From Terfezia claveryi (lineage: Eukaryota > Ascomycota > Pezizomycetes > Pezizales > Pezizaceae), in assembly GCA_015179025.1 (NCBI GenBank), contig WHUX01000103.1, positions 62,001 to 126,000 on the forward strand: DNA of 64,000 nucleotides. The letters run 5' to 3'. Below, one piece after another: positions 24,441 to 34,798 of this stretch. Within the stretch, counting starts at the first letter, position 1, and each line of letters begins with the position of its first letter. The notes beneath the pieces are model-generated. The model had not been told where the DNA came from, made no database searches, and saw nothing but the letters and a program-made list of their open reading frames with translations. A program made the translations under genes and the position numbers.

Positions 24441-25654
24441 CTGGAGGTATGCTTGTAATGAGTATGTTTGTATTCCGTACGTCAGTGATAATCAGGTCCA
24501 AAACTGCACTAAAAGTGTGAAGACAGACAAATCACTTAGCACAGATATAATATCTACCAGAGTGTAGAGGCTTGCACCTTCCTTTGTACTGTTCTCTATG
24601 ACGTCGGGAAAAACCATCTGGTTAACCACTGTGCTACACGGTGTTTGGGATGTCCGTATATCGTAGTAATTGCCTTATGTTTTATTGTCATTTTCTGTAC
24701 AATACTATTGTACTCAGGACTCATTGTCATCAACCAATCGTCATGGGCTTTATATGCGAGCACTGACTTTTGTTTTGCTCAACAAAATAAATCTCCCATC
24801 AAAGTTATTTATCGTAGCAAACTGGCTGATATATTCTAGAATTTGGAGAAGTGTGCAGCAAGTTTCATTAAGATGGGTCGATCGATGATGGCAGACCAAA
24901 GTCGGATGCTCTGGGCCGGAGGAGGTTAATAACGAGAGTGGGTATTGTGACCTGTATTTTTCAAGTCATCAAATTGCGACTTGCCTAAATGTTCGAATGG
25001 ACTCCGCTCTCATCTGCCAGCAATCTAACTGCTCGAATTTGATCAATGTATGCACTCACTTGCATCTGCATGTAGTTGAGTCACAGGCCTGCAATGCCCT
25101 ACCGGTACACAACTGACGCCTGCATGTGAGAGCGGGGTACCCACTCTACAGTATCACCCATTGTGCATACAGTTATGTAGCACTCTAGTCGTGAATATGA
25201 AGGATCTACGTACTATTGCTGTATACCCTTGCAGTGATCTGGAACAGCGATATCAAAACCACCATTCTGCATGTTTAGTCAAGCAAACAAAAAAATGGCG
25301 GTCGTTCTTATGCGTGATTTTCCAGCATCGACACAGGGATCTTTGTTCCCGTGGTACGAGAACAAAGCAAGCATGCGATCAGTGTATGATAGTAATTGCT
25401 CATTTTAATGTATCTGGATAGGCTGAACCTAATTTCGAGGTCTTCGTTGCTAGAGATGCTAAGTAGGAAAACGTTTCTAGTTGGCAATTGGCTCGCCTAT
25501 CCTGCAACAAAAACCTTACGAATTTAACAAAGAGGAGATATTATACGACGACGGACAAAGGACTACTGCATACATTATCGACACTGGAATATTTGCAGAG
25601 CATGATGTATATCTCCCAGAGCTCCAATGCTACAGCGGTCACTGACTACAGATG

Positions 25655-27150
25655 CAATGGGGTAGTGCAACACGACCGGAAACAGTTGCAGGGTAGAACT
25701 TAATGGGTTTTCGGTGAAATTGGACGGCAGGGGGCTCAAAAGCTGCGTACGAGTTCGGAGAATAATTTTTGAAAGTGCCTAAGAGCTCTGGATCATAGAG
25801 TCTAGGGAGGTATCCTGATATATGGCTAATACATGAATTGCGTGATGTGAATATATGACCAGGTATTAAATTGGAAGAATATGATTGAGTAGAGCCTGGG
25901 ACATTTCCTGCCAATCTCATGTGGTGCAAAAACTATGAGGTCAAGTCTAGAGAAAGGAGATTTAAATTGTATTGAATGCTCAAAAAACCCTCATGGTATG
26001 ATGGAACATACATGAGCATGCACGCAAAGAAGGGGGGAGCGGACGTTGAGGATAGCCTCCGAGCAATTCTATTCAAAATGGTCTAGGTTAAGAGTTTGTG
26101 GTGTCAAACGAATTTCCAGACTACGGGCATCTAATCTCTCAATTGTTGCCCAACTAAGCGGAAAATTTTCTCCAAAGATTGCCTTTCTCACCCAGATTCA
26201 CTTTAAATTATTGAGTTCTTAGGGTCTCCTCAGTCATGTGTAGTTGTTCCAATATTTGCCCTAGTTTTTATTTTTTTTATTTTTTTATTTTTTTATTTTT
26301 TATTTTTTAATTTTTTTTGGGGGGGGTGCCTGGGGTGACCTTACCCAGTTCTCATTAATTGCCATATGTAAGACTTAGAATAGAAGATGTTTAATGGAGA
26401 GACCCCTTTGAGCAGCTAGCTACTGGTCCTGGGTTGTTTTGGTAGTTTTGTTACTGCAACTCCCGCAACCCCCTCCCCCAACCTTATGTAGGCTCAAATC
26501 ATAGGTTCTGTATGATCTTTTGAGGCTGTAGGTGGGCCCCTTTGCTTCACACTGTGTAGGTAGACAAGGGAATATACAGAGACCCGCTTTATTGTACAGT
26601 TCAACGCCCACTCCTACTAGCTAGATGTGAAAGCATTAGGCATAACATATATCAGGATAACCCTAAGCCAAGGCTCTTGGGCAGGTAAAATAGTTCTATG
26701 GACTCGCACGTCCATTTTTAGCCACCTACTATCCAATCTGATGAAAACTGCTTGAGTTTGAGCCTTCACCCGCTATATTGCACTTCCGCCCCGGACCCCT
26801 TACTTTGGGTGCATGCTCATGTATCTTCCATCATATCATGAGGTGCAGACTTGACTTCATGGTTTTTGTACTATGTGAGAGAGGGCAGGAAATGTCCCCA
26901 GGCTCTGCTCAATCATATTATTCCAAATAATACCTGTTCATATATTCACATCACGCAATTCACGTATTAGCCATATATATCAGGGTACCTCCCTGGACTC
27001 CATGATCCAGGTCCCTTAGTCACTTCAAATATTATTATCCGAACTCGTGCGCAGCTTTTGACCACCCTGCCCTCCAATTCCACCGAAAACCCACTGAGTT
27101 GTACCCCACAGTTGTTTTATTACATATCCCCGAAGTGTTGCACTACCAAG
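25655..27150. repeat. 1.5-kb long inverted repeat (arms about 380 bp)
   Basis: The left arm (about 25655-26045) and right arm (about 26780-27150) are inverted copies. Matching landmarks include GGTAGTGCAACAC, TGGGTTTTCGGTG, TGAATTGCGTGATGTGAATA, GAGCCTGG, GACATTTCCTGCC and CATGAGCATGCAC. Identity by eye is roughly 80-85 percent, with small indels. The spacer of about 730 bases contains an AT-rich (ATTTTT)n tract at 26266-26316. No transposase is visible; it may be a foldback element or an old inverted duplication. Confidence 0.8.
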
Positions 27151-27311
27151 TCGCATGCTGTACCTAAAAGGACTCGAAGGACGTGCTAGCCTTGGCTTTA
27201 ATGCGATTCCTGGATCCAGAGACATTGATGGATGGTCATGGTGCCTCCGTTGCGGAAATCATTGGTGGTAAGCTTTATGGTGGCGAAGAAAGCTAGCTAG
27301 GCTTATTGCAA

Positions 27312-27676
27312 ATTAGAGACGTTCCGCACCCTGGTCTGGCGGACAATGCAACTTTAGTCACGCCACCTCCTACCCTGGTAGCGCTAGATGTCCGCCGAAG
27401 AATCGTTTTTACAACCCTGCCAGTCTTAAGCAGTCGGTGCGGCACCAGTGCCGGGATTTAGAGTAAGCAAAATTTTCACTTAACCGCATTCCGCCATTTG
27501 TTGTTGTTTTTAGCGCGGTAAACTAGAGATATTCTAAGGGCAAAAAATATGCTATCGATAGCATATTTTTTGCCCGGCGGACATCTCACCCTGGTCCCAT
27601 ATCCTTGCTGCTCACATGATATGGTCGGGTTGCTGTGGATACAAGCCGCCAGGCCAGGGTGCAGAACGTCTCTAAT
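27312..27676. mobile_element. Small palindromic TIR transposon (MITE) inside the protease relic
   Basis: Inverted ends TTAGAGACGTTCCGCACCCTGG and its near-complement at 27650-27675. The flanking TA on both sides of GAGACG...CGTCTC is consistent with the TA duplication of Tc1/mariner-type elements. Additional inverted blocks (TGTCCGCCG near 27390 and CGGCGGACA near 27575) and a perfect central palindrome give a strongly foldable element. There is no coding capacity. It interrupts the subtilase frame exactly between the His and post-His regions. Confidence 0.8.
27538..27575. repeat. 38-bp perfect palindrome
   Basis: GGGCAAAAAATATGCTATC followed immediately by its exact reverse complement, with no spacer, inside the MITE. 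Confidence 0.95.
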
Positions 27677-28355
27677 CAGGATTGGGATCCGTTTCAGACG
27701 TATTGCAGGTCTAGAGCGGGCGATCCAGGATGCAGAGCGAAGAGGAGTCAAGAACGCTGTAGTAAACATGAGCATCGCCAGTAATTATAGTCGTGCACTC
27801 AACAGGGGATTAACGGTGATTGTTGCAGCAGGAAATTATGGGGTATGTTATCAGCCTCTCCAAGTTATCATTGATTAGGCAGGCTGCAATGTTTTCTCAG
27901 TCATGAAATGTACAAATTTATTCGCCTGCTTCCCAAAAATGCGCTATTACTGTTGGTGTTAAGACGAAGGCGACAACGTCCCAGACTTCTCCAACTGTGG
28001 TGGTCGTACGTATTTATATATAACAACTTCACTTTTGATTTGGCTCTCGGGGTTGCTAATCACTGATATTTATTGCTCCGTGGTCAATATTTTCGCTCCT
28101 GGCGTGGCGATTGCTTCGGTCTGTATTTCTCAAAATAACCTCAATGGCAGCGCCCCATGTTACAAGCTTCTCGCTTTGTTTGATCCTCCAAAGAAAAATC
28201 CACCCAAAGATAAATCCACCCAAAGATAGATCAACAACTTGTACCCCAAAAGGGATCGGTGAAAAAATGATGGCAGTGGCGTTGAGGAATCAACTAGAAG
28301 AACGAACGCTCAGAGAAGGAAGCCCCAATGTGTTGGCGGACAATGGGATGGGCGA

Positions 28356-28405
28356 GCGTGCTTAGCATTTTTTCTTTTTTTTTAAATACTTGGGCGTGCT
28401 TAGCA
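28356..28405 (-). mobile_element. 26-bp retroposon tail with 12-bp target duplication
   Basis: GCGTGCTTAGCA at 28356-28367 and 28394-28405 flanks only 26 bases: a T-rich run then AAATACTTG. Read on the minus strand, that is CAAGTATTT plus poly-A, the same as the last bases of the SINE at 37216-37517 (GAAGTATTTAAAA). An extremely short retroposed fragment. Confidence 0.75.
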
Positions 28406-28940
28406 GCAGCAGGCTTGAGTAATTAATTGCTTATTTTATGAATTTACTCCGAGATATCCATAAATCGCTGGTTAGTAATCGCTAACCTGGACATACAAAC
28501 AATTTCAAAACCGTAGTCCCAACATGGTCCCATCCTCAAATTGCCGTTGTAATTTTGCTTTTGCCCTATGGTCAAATGTGCCCGAGATTCCCCAATCTGG
28601 AGGAAATTCTACAAATCATTCAAAGGGTAGGTCGGGCTGACATGTATGCACCCGTGAATATTAAGGATGGGACCCAAACATGCATGGATTCATGATTAGA
28701 GTAGTTGATAACAATATCGACAAACCATAAGCACTCCTTAAGCTGGCACCGTCATGATTAAGGAACGAAGATCGATATCGCCCTACTTAACAATTGCAGC
28801 AACGACACCTGTGAGTTCCCCCCTCGTTAAGTTTTGAAAATGTCCACAATTATATAGTGTGCTTTTGTGCATATGATAAATATAGGAAATGAACAGTATC
28901 TGCCAATGACACCCCCAAAGCCTCGTACGCTCCAGATGTC
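28406..28940. other. Intergenic, no recognised feature
   Basis: 3' flank shared by the protease relic and the convergent coiled-coil gene. Nothing recognised. Confidence 0.45.
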
Positions 28941-30888
28941 TTAGTGCGTGCACTTCACCTTTCCCTTTACAAAACATCTTTTCACATCGAAATGCTCCCC
29001 ATCAGCATTACCCTGCTTATACAATCCCGGGAAAAGATATAGTTCCACAATCTTTGCAGTATGATCTCTCCCACCGGTCTCGGCATCGGTCTCGGCATCG
29101 GCATCGGCATCGACATCCTCCATCACATCCTCATTGAATTCAGTGCTCCGACACGGCAGCTCAACCGACCAATACGCCCGCTGTTTTCTTATCTCCATGG
29201 AACAATACAACGCCTTCTGTAGAATGACTGTTACGCTAGACTCTAGCGCTTCTTGAGTCTCAGTAGGTTTCGCCCATGCGGATATCATATTCATAAGCTG
29301 GGAAGCATAATATCCTGCCGCTGCGCGTGTTTGCTCTTGCATCTTCTCCGCCGGATCTATACGGGAAAGAAGGGATACAGTGAACGCTCGCCAGTCGTGC
29401 AGCTCACGAGTGGTTATCGTAGATTGCGTCGCTTTATTTTGTGAATGAGATCAGCAACTTACAACACAAAAAATAAGTAACGAAAACAAACTACTGACCT
29501 CGACTGAGGGATCGCTCGAGATTGTCAATGGCCTCTCTATGCTCTGGAGTCCACTGATCCAGGGCCGGTGCATACGTTCCTGCTTCTGGGAAGCTTTCAT
29601 CACTCGAGAGGCGTCGAAATATTTCCTCCGCAAGTATATAGCCAACAATCGCCTGTACGGACTCCCTTCTTGTTTTCCTCTGGTCCAGCAGCCTCAGCTT
29701 TGGATCGCCTGGTGCAATAGTCCTGAGAATTTTTACCAAGGGCTCACCCTCGAGGAATTTTTTATCAATCGGTTGATTACTTGAAAATGCGACGCTCCAG
29801 CCCTTCACCTGGACCCACAATGACTGCCACATCCCGAGAATATCACTATCACTCATCTGTATCCCAATAAAGAACTCTTGTTTATCGATGTGGGCCGCAA
29901 TCTTGTCTACCCTCCTTTGATGTTGGAGTTTCTCAGATCGTTCCTTCCCAACTTGGCTTTCCAGTTCGTTAATCCTGCTTATTAGTCTTCTTTGTTCGAA
30001 ATCCCACTGACGTTTGCTTTGTTTGGCTGTTGTCTCGACAAAGTTTAATTTTTGCCACAGATTTTTCGCATTGTTCAGGGCGTCCTCGTATTTTTTATTG
30101 AGAAGGGTTACATCCGCTTCCCTATAGCCAGCGCTAGAGTCGTATGCATGCCCCGTTAATAACCGGGCGGCTCGCGTAAAAACTCCAGTTGGCGCGCTCG
30201 AGCCTTCAGGCACTCGGTCTCCTTGAGCTGCTACGGGCCTAGATGTCACCCGCCGATGTTACATTGGATGTGCAGGCTTGTGGGAGAAATATTCAGAGGT
30301 AGGACTTACGGTGGCCGCTTAGCCCCACTGGCTTCGATATAAGCCTGCTTCAATTTTTCTTGCTCTTCATTATATCCGCCTTGCTGATTAGAACCCGACT
30401 CTTCGTTATCTAAACCAATGCCCAAATCAATAGTATTAATGCCCAGCCCATCGCATTTGAAGCATCTGAGGTCTCTTACGTAAAGTTCTCCTAGCATCAG
30501 AAGGCTCTCTAGTAGAGTGGGCTTTATCTCGAGCCCCAGAAGCTGAAACCCTTGGAGGACCTTCGTGATACTCCTTGTCCCTACCTGACTTTTTGGAGAT
30601 TGAGGCACCGGCATTGCAAATATCATCACACCTAACTTCTTCACGCCCTGTTTGCGCTGGCTCTCGAGTTATACCGTTGTGACCATGGGGCGGTGCGTGT
30701 ACAGGCCCCTGATGGATTTCCGCGGGAGTTCTATGATCACTCTCAGCTGGAGCGGCTTGACTTCTAGTTACGGGGTGGCGCGTCCCGTGAGATACTCCTG
30801 AATTTAGTTTTGTTTGATTGATATTATCGGTATTCATTGAGTATACTTGGGGAACACCTCTCCGGCCGTTTCGTTGTTGATCTGACAT
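28941..30888 (-). CDS. Coiled-coil fungal protein of unknown function (579 aa, 4 exons)
   Basis: Minus-strand exons 30888-30480, 30409-30310, 30238-29499 and 29431-28941. Introns are 70, 71 and 67 bp with donors GTAAGA, GTAAGT and GTCAGT and TAG/AAG acceptors; all phases agree and the total is 580 codons with stop. The N-terminal third is polar and disordered (MSDQQRNGRRGVPQVYS). The middle has a predicted coiled coil from LLNKKYEDALNNAKNLWQKL to INELESQVGKERSEKLQHQR. It is followed by a helical domain with DILGMWQSLWVQVKGW and LLDQRKTRRESVQAIVGYIL. The C-terminus has a DADADAETDAETGG repeat encoded by GCATCG-type hexamers near 29080-29115. The coiled coil followed by a W-rich helical domain resembles hypothetical proteins common in Pezizomycotina. 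I can assign no function. Confidence 0.83.
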
Positions 30889-31370
30889 CAAGGTGAAATT
30901 GTGCAACTTCGAAAGAAGAAAAAAAGTTGATATTCATTATCCTCATCTTGTAGGTGCGGATGAAAGTACATTAATATCAAGTAACTAGAAATGAGTTTGC
31001 AACCTGGCACTTGCTGACCGCTCATATTGAAGCGGATAAATCCAATCAGTGCGATTATGCAAGCGGTCGAATGTAGCATTCTCCCAGGCAGCAATAGGTT
31101 TGGGACACTTACCTCATGTGAAACACAGGCCACCATTCTGGACTTCAAGGGTTGCGGCTGCACTGTATGCAACAAGCACCATATGAAAGACTGATATATT
31201 ACTTAAATATGTACGTACCATGAGTACTGGTCGGCCATTGATCAATCAACATTACAAGTTATGTCGAAGATGTGGGTAGAAAACAGGGGCCTGTGATAAT
31301 TGGGCACCCATGCTACAAACTTCAGCCCCAGTGCTGCAGTTCATTCAGCTGAAAAAAATAAAAGCAGTTG
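30889..31370. other. Upstream region of the coiled-coil gene
   Basis: No gene recognised. A 95-codon minus-strand ORF (30888-31175) overlaps the presumed promoter and has no motif. Confidence 0.4.
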
Positions 31371-32556
31371 TACGGAGGCGCGGAACAAAAGTCCTTTCCC
31401 CTTTCCTATCTGGGAGTTGCATATGCAGGCTTATGCATGTATGGATACTTGGCATATGCATGGGCATTCACGCATATTTACTCTCGTGCAAATGGCCTTC
31501 CACCGGCTCAACCCATCAGTTGTCTTACTTTCTCACTGTCCAACTTCTCAATTTACTAGATATCGCCGAAAACTCAATTGGCCAGATATCCTATTCTCCA
31601 ACTATGGAATTCATTATACATCAGTCCTTCTCCAACCCTCAACCCTTCAACTAACTCTTCCCTACCATCTTAATTCATCAAGTATATCGCCCTTCTCCGC
31701 CCTCTTAAATTCCAATCCTCCGAGCACCTTAATCCCCCGAACACTCCAATCCCCGAATACCCCAATCCCCTCAATACCCCAATCCTAGGTAGTAGTCCGT
31801 AGGCAAACATGTTGCTAATAACCGAAATAGGGACCACTCACTTCCCGCACGGCAGCTGAGCAAGCATGGGAGAATGCATGGCATGACCTTGAGCAATGGG
31901 GGATTCAGCATCGGATTAAACGCATTCCTTACCATATCCAAGAGGTCATCAGACTTGAGGGTGGAAATGAATATTCTGAAGGACATCCTCCTGTGAAAAG
32001 AGATAAAGAGTTACTGGATTGCAATCCACCATGAGCGGCAGCTCTGCATTCAGGAGACTAACAAGATCCACAAGAATGCATGGTTGCTGTTTCAATGCGC
32101 TACTATCGGAAGTATATTGCACATCTTAGGTCTCTTGTTAGTATTCAGGAAGTTGTCGATCTAGAGGATCTTAACACTAATAAATGGAGGCATATGCTGG
32201 AGACTGACCAAATTGTCAGTGTTAATCCGATCGATATCATGATCTCAGCTAGTCCTAAAGGCCAAAAAAAAGAAGGCCCCCTTCAGAAACGTGGGAGGAA
32301 ACCAGGGCCAAGGTGTGCTTCATGCTGCTATCAAGACCCGGTGTGAGTGGGGAGGGGGTGAGGTGGGACGGGTGTGTGAGGTGGGCGAGCAGCGAGGGCA
32401 TTGGTTACACGTAGATAGCTGTCGTAGATCGCCAACTTGAATCCGAAGTGACGTGCATATGCCAAGTACATATGCGCGCATATTCTACATATGTATGCAT
32501 ATGCACGATTTTCCCAAAGAAGAAAGGGGAAATGACTTTTGTTCCGCACCTCCGTA
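31371..32556 (+). mobile_element. Tc1/mariner-type element, internally deleted
   Basis: Inverted termini CGGAGGCGCGGAACAAAAGT (31373) and ACTTTTGTTCCGCACCTCCG (ending 32554) are flanked by TA on both sides (31371-31372, 32555-32556). The subterminal regions are rich in CATATGCA motifs in inverted arrangement. Around 31845-32030 the plus strand reads QWGIQHRIKRIPYHIQEVIR and LEGGNEYSEG, which resembles the C-terminal end of fungal Tc1/mariner transposases ('W..RIP.HI..VI.LEGGNEY..G'). No catalytic DDE/D core is present. A basic, AT-hook-like segment KRGRKPGPR lies in another frame at about 32285-32320. This is a dead deletion derivative. Confidence 0.82.
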
Positions 32557-33161
32557 CCTGTACTGTATATGTGCTACATATATTCCCCGCTTTAACACCA
32601 ACCAGTGACTGCGGCTAAATCACATATGTACCTATATCTCACTACAGTGAAAGCAATAGGCTTAAAATAGCCAAGGCGAGTTGCAGTTACGTACGTAGTA
32701 CAGTCATGTGCTGGGGGCCTTTTTCTGTGGGCAAGGCTCACCAAAGACACGATGGGTTTTTTCAAAATTCGCTAAAAAAAAACGAAACAAAGAAATTCAA
32801 ATCATGTACCCTTCGGGCATTGCATGGGGTTACGATTTTTCCCTGGTGAACCACATGATGGGGTGTTTTTGAATATTGAGCAAATTTCGTGCTTTGAGTA
32901 ATTGGTAGACAAAGATTATGACTGAGAGACACGTCTCGTTGATCCGCTGCGACGAAGACGTACATAAGAATGTCCGATTGACAACGAAAGTCTGTCCCTG
33001 TCCCATCAGCAAACCCTCACATAATAATAGTAAGCATACCCGCCTATAAGCTTGTTTTGCGCTCGCATTAAGTTCTAATCTTGTTATCACCATTTTTTTT
33101 TTGGACTAGTACCTAACTTCCATGACCGGGCCCCGATGTATTCTTTAGAGCTTCCGCTTAT
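32557..33161. other. Intergenic, no recognised gene
   Basis: Near its right end (33091-33140) there is a T run followed by GGACTAGTACCTAAC and CATGACCGGGCCCCGATG, similar to sequence at 43610-43665; possibly the 3' end of another retroposon family. Confidence 0.4.
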
Positions 33162-33875
33162 ACTAGTGGTAGTCAAATGAGAAAAATTTTTCGATCTGAT
33201 GCATAATATCTGATCTTGGCCTACACGCTGATTGGCTCTTGGCGAACAACCCTGCCTTGCCAAGATCATTTCTGGCTGATATGCAGCACTTTCATCAATC
33301 CACTCCGGAGTGGATTGATCATGATGTATAGATCAGAAAATTTGTCTTACGGCTTAATCATCCATACAACATCACCACCAAACTACACCGTACCACAACA
33401 AGCATGTCGCAAGTTACCACATCCTCATCCACATCTTCAAGATTCTTTATTAAAAGCCAAAAGCTCGCTCGATGCATACGGAAGTAGACTAAAAAGGCCT
33501 CCTCTGGGTAGTGTTCGATAATATTCTCTAAAATATCATCACTTTTATGGCGTCCTGCAGTGCCTTTACCTCTATGTATAAGGTATCGTTTCATATTGAT
33601 GCTCTCCGAAGCTCTTGAGATATCCTCCAGAAGGTCGTGATAGTAGTCAGCTGATGAGTCGGAGCTAGGCTCATCTTCATCAAGATGTTGTTGGATTCGG
33701 GCTTTTTCAGTAGAACGAGGCTCATATGGTTCCAGTATCACGATTAACACCCATAAGTTTTTTTCAATTTAGGTGGTCAAATGGGGCGCCTCAATATGGT
33801 TTAGTCCGCACAGGGGGGCCTGGTAAATTTTGCATATCACTCCAAAAAAAATTTTCTCATTTGACTACCACTACT
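33162..33875 (-). mobile_element. Harbinger-type element with partial transposase
   Basis: Inverted ends AGTGGTAGTCAAATGAGAAA (33165) and TCTCATTTGACTACCACT (ending 33872) are flanked by ACT on both sides, a 3-bp duplication as expected for PIF/Harbinger. Between them the minus-strand frame 33750-33358 reads NMKRYLIHRGKGTAGR, EEAFLVYFRMHRASFWLLIK and NLEDVDEDV. This is like the region that precedes the DDE nuclease in fungal Harbinger-type proteins ('F...FRM.R.SF..L'). The frame stops before the catalytic domain, so the element is a nonautonomous deletion derivative. A 26-bp perfect palindrome lies inside at 33294-33319. Confidence 0.8.
33294..33319. repeat. 26-bp perfect palindrome
   Basis: ATCAATCCACTCC followed by its exact reverse complement, inside the Harbinger-type element. 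Confidence 0.95.
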
Positions 33876-34798
33876 GCTTTCGCTACCACAGGCGCGCACA
33901 GATCCAGCTTCCTGAGCCGGAAATAACAAAGAAACCCGCGTTCTCAATATCTCTGTTCCTCCGCCGTCAGCTGTTATCTTCCCGGCCGTATTAGAATATC
34001 CCATTCCGTAAGTATGCTTGTAACGAGGCTTTATTCTAACCACTATCTTTTTTCTACTTTTGTAAATCAGAACTCACATTCATGCTATCTGCATATGCAT
34101 ATATGACAGCGCGCAGCTCAGCCGGATTACCCAAACCCTGAGCCGTGCCATGAGCTCCTAAATACATATCCCACCATATGAACTTTGAGGATGCAAATCG
34201 TTATCACAAGGCTGAGCTCAAGGTATTACCATCGATGGTGAGTTTCTTTTTGATATATATCCTTAAGTAGTTAAGGGCTGAATGGGAAGCGTGGTCGGGC
34301 GTTTTTACGTAGTTCCTATTGGCCTTTCCGTTCATGATCCCTTGTCTTGCCGCAATTCGAAGTGCTAAATATGCAACCTGTCACTCATGCATGTTACAAT
34401 TGAGTACAATCTCGATAGATGAGTACTCAGCCTGTCCGATTGCAAATCCACCCGCATCGCCTTAAAACATTTACAGACAAGCCTCGCCATTGGATCCCCG
34501 CTTACGGATATCCGCTTATGGGGCAAACCCAAACATCGTGCTATTGCCTGGCTTAGTGCATTGACGTTTTCGGCCCAAGTGTATTCAATAATCGGGATTG
34601 ACTGTACACATATTGCTCCAGCCGCAATGAATTGAGTTGATACTTATTTTAGATTTTCATGAAATAGGCTCTGGTTCATAGTCTAACTACCTAGCTCGCC
34701 CGCACATTACGGAAAAAAATACATTCTTCCCTTGCACCTCCAACCCATCACTAGGAGAAAACAAACCCGCTCTTCTGTACCCTATACTTCGACCGAGC
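33876..34798. other. Upstream region of the Hsp70-like gene
   Basis: No gene seen. TATGCTTGTAACGAGG near 34014 is a short match to the TACAAGCATA repeat family. Confidence 0.45.

Larger units (their letters stand above)
27180..28170 (+). pseudogene. Decayed subtilisin-like serine protease (S8), split by a transposon
   Basis: Subtilase landmarks appear in order. The His region is DGHGASVAEIIGGKLYG (about 27227-27280; the family usually has HGTHVAGIIGG). After the inserted element at 27312-27676 come AIQDAERRGVKNAVVNMS and GLTVIVAAGN (about 27720-27840), then AITVGV and, in a shifted frame, DEGDNVPDFSNCGGR (about 27950-28010). VVNIFAPGVAIASV follows (about 28080), and the Ser region SMAAPHVTS (about 28141-28170). 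At least two frameshifts, a transposon, missing N-terminal prodomain and Asp region, and no proper C-terminus make this non-functional. Proteinase K-like subtilases of filamentous fungi are the closest type. Confidence 0.85.

Noticed and set aside
26266..26316. (ATTTTT)n tract as a promoter or origin
   Set aside because: Simple A/T-rich repeat inside the spacer of a long inverted repeat; no adjacent gene or other signal supports a function.
31300..31788. 162-codon plus-strand ORF
   Set aside because: It spans the left inverted end of the Tc1/mariner-type element and is a Pro/Ser/Leu-rich low-complexity frame; no motif, no splice context.
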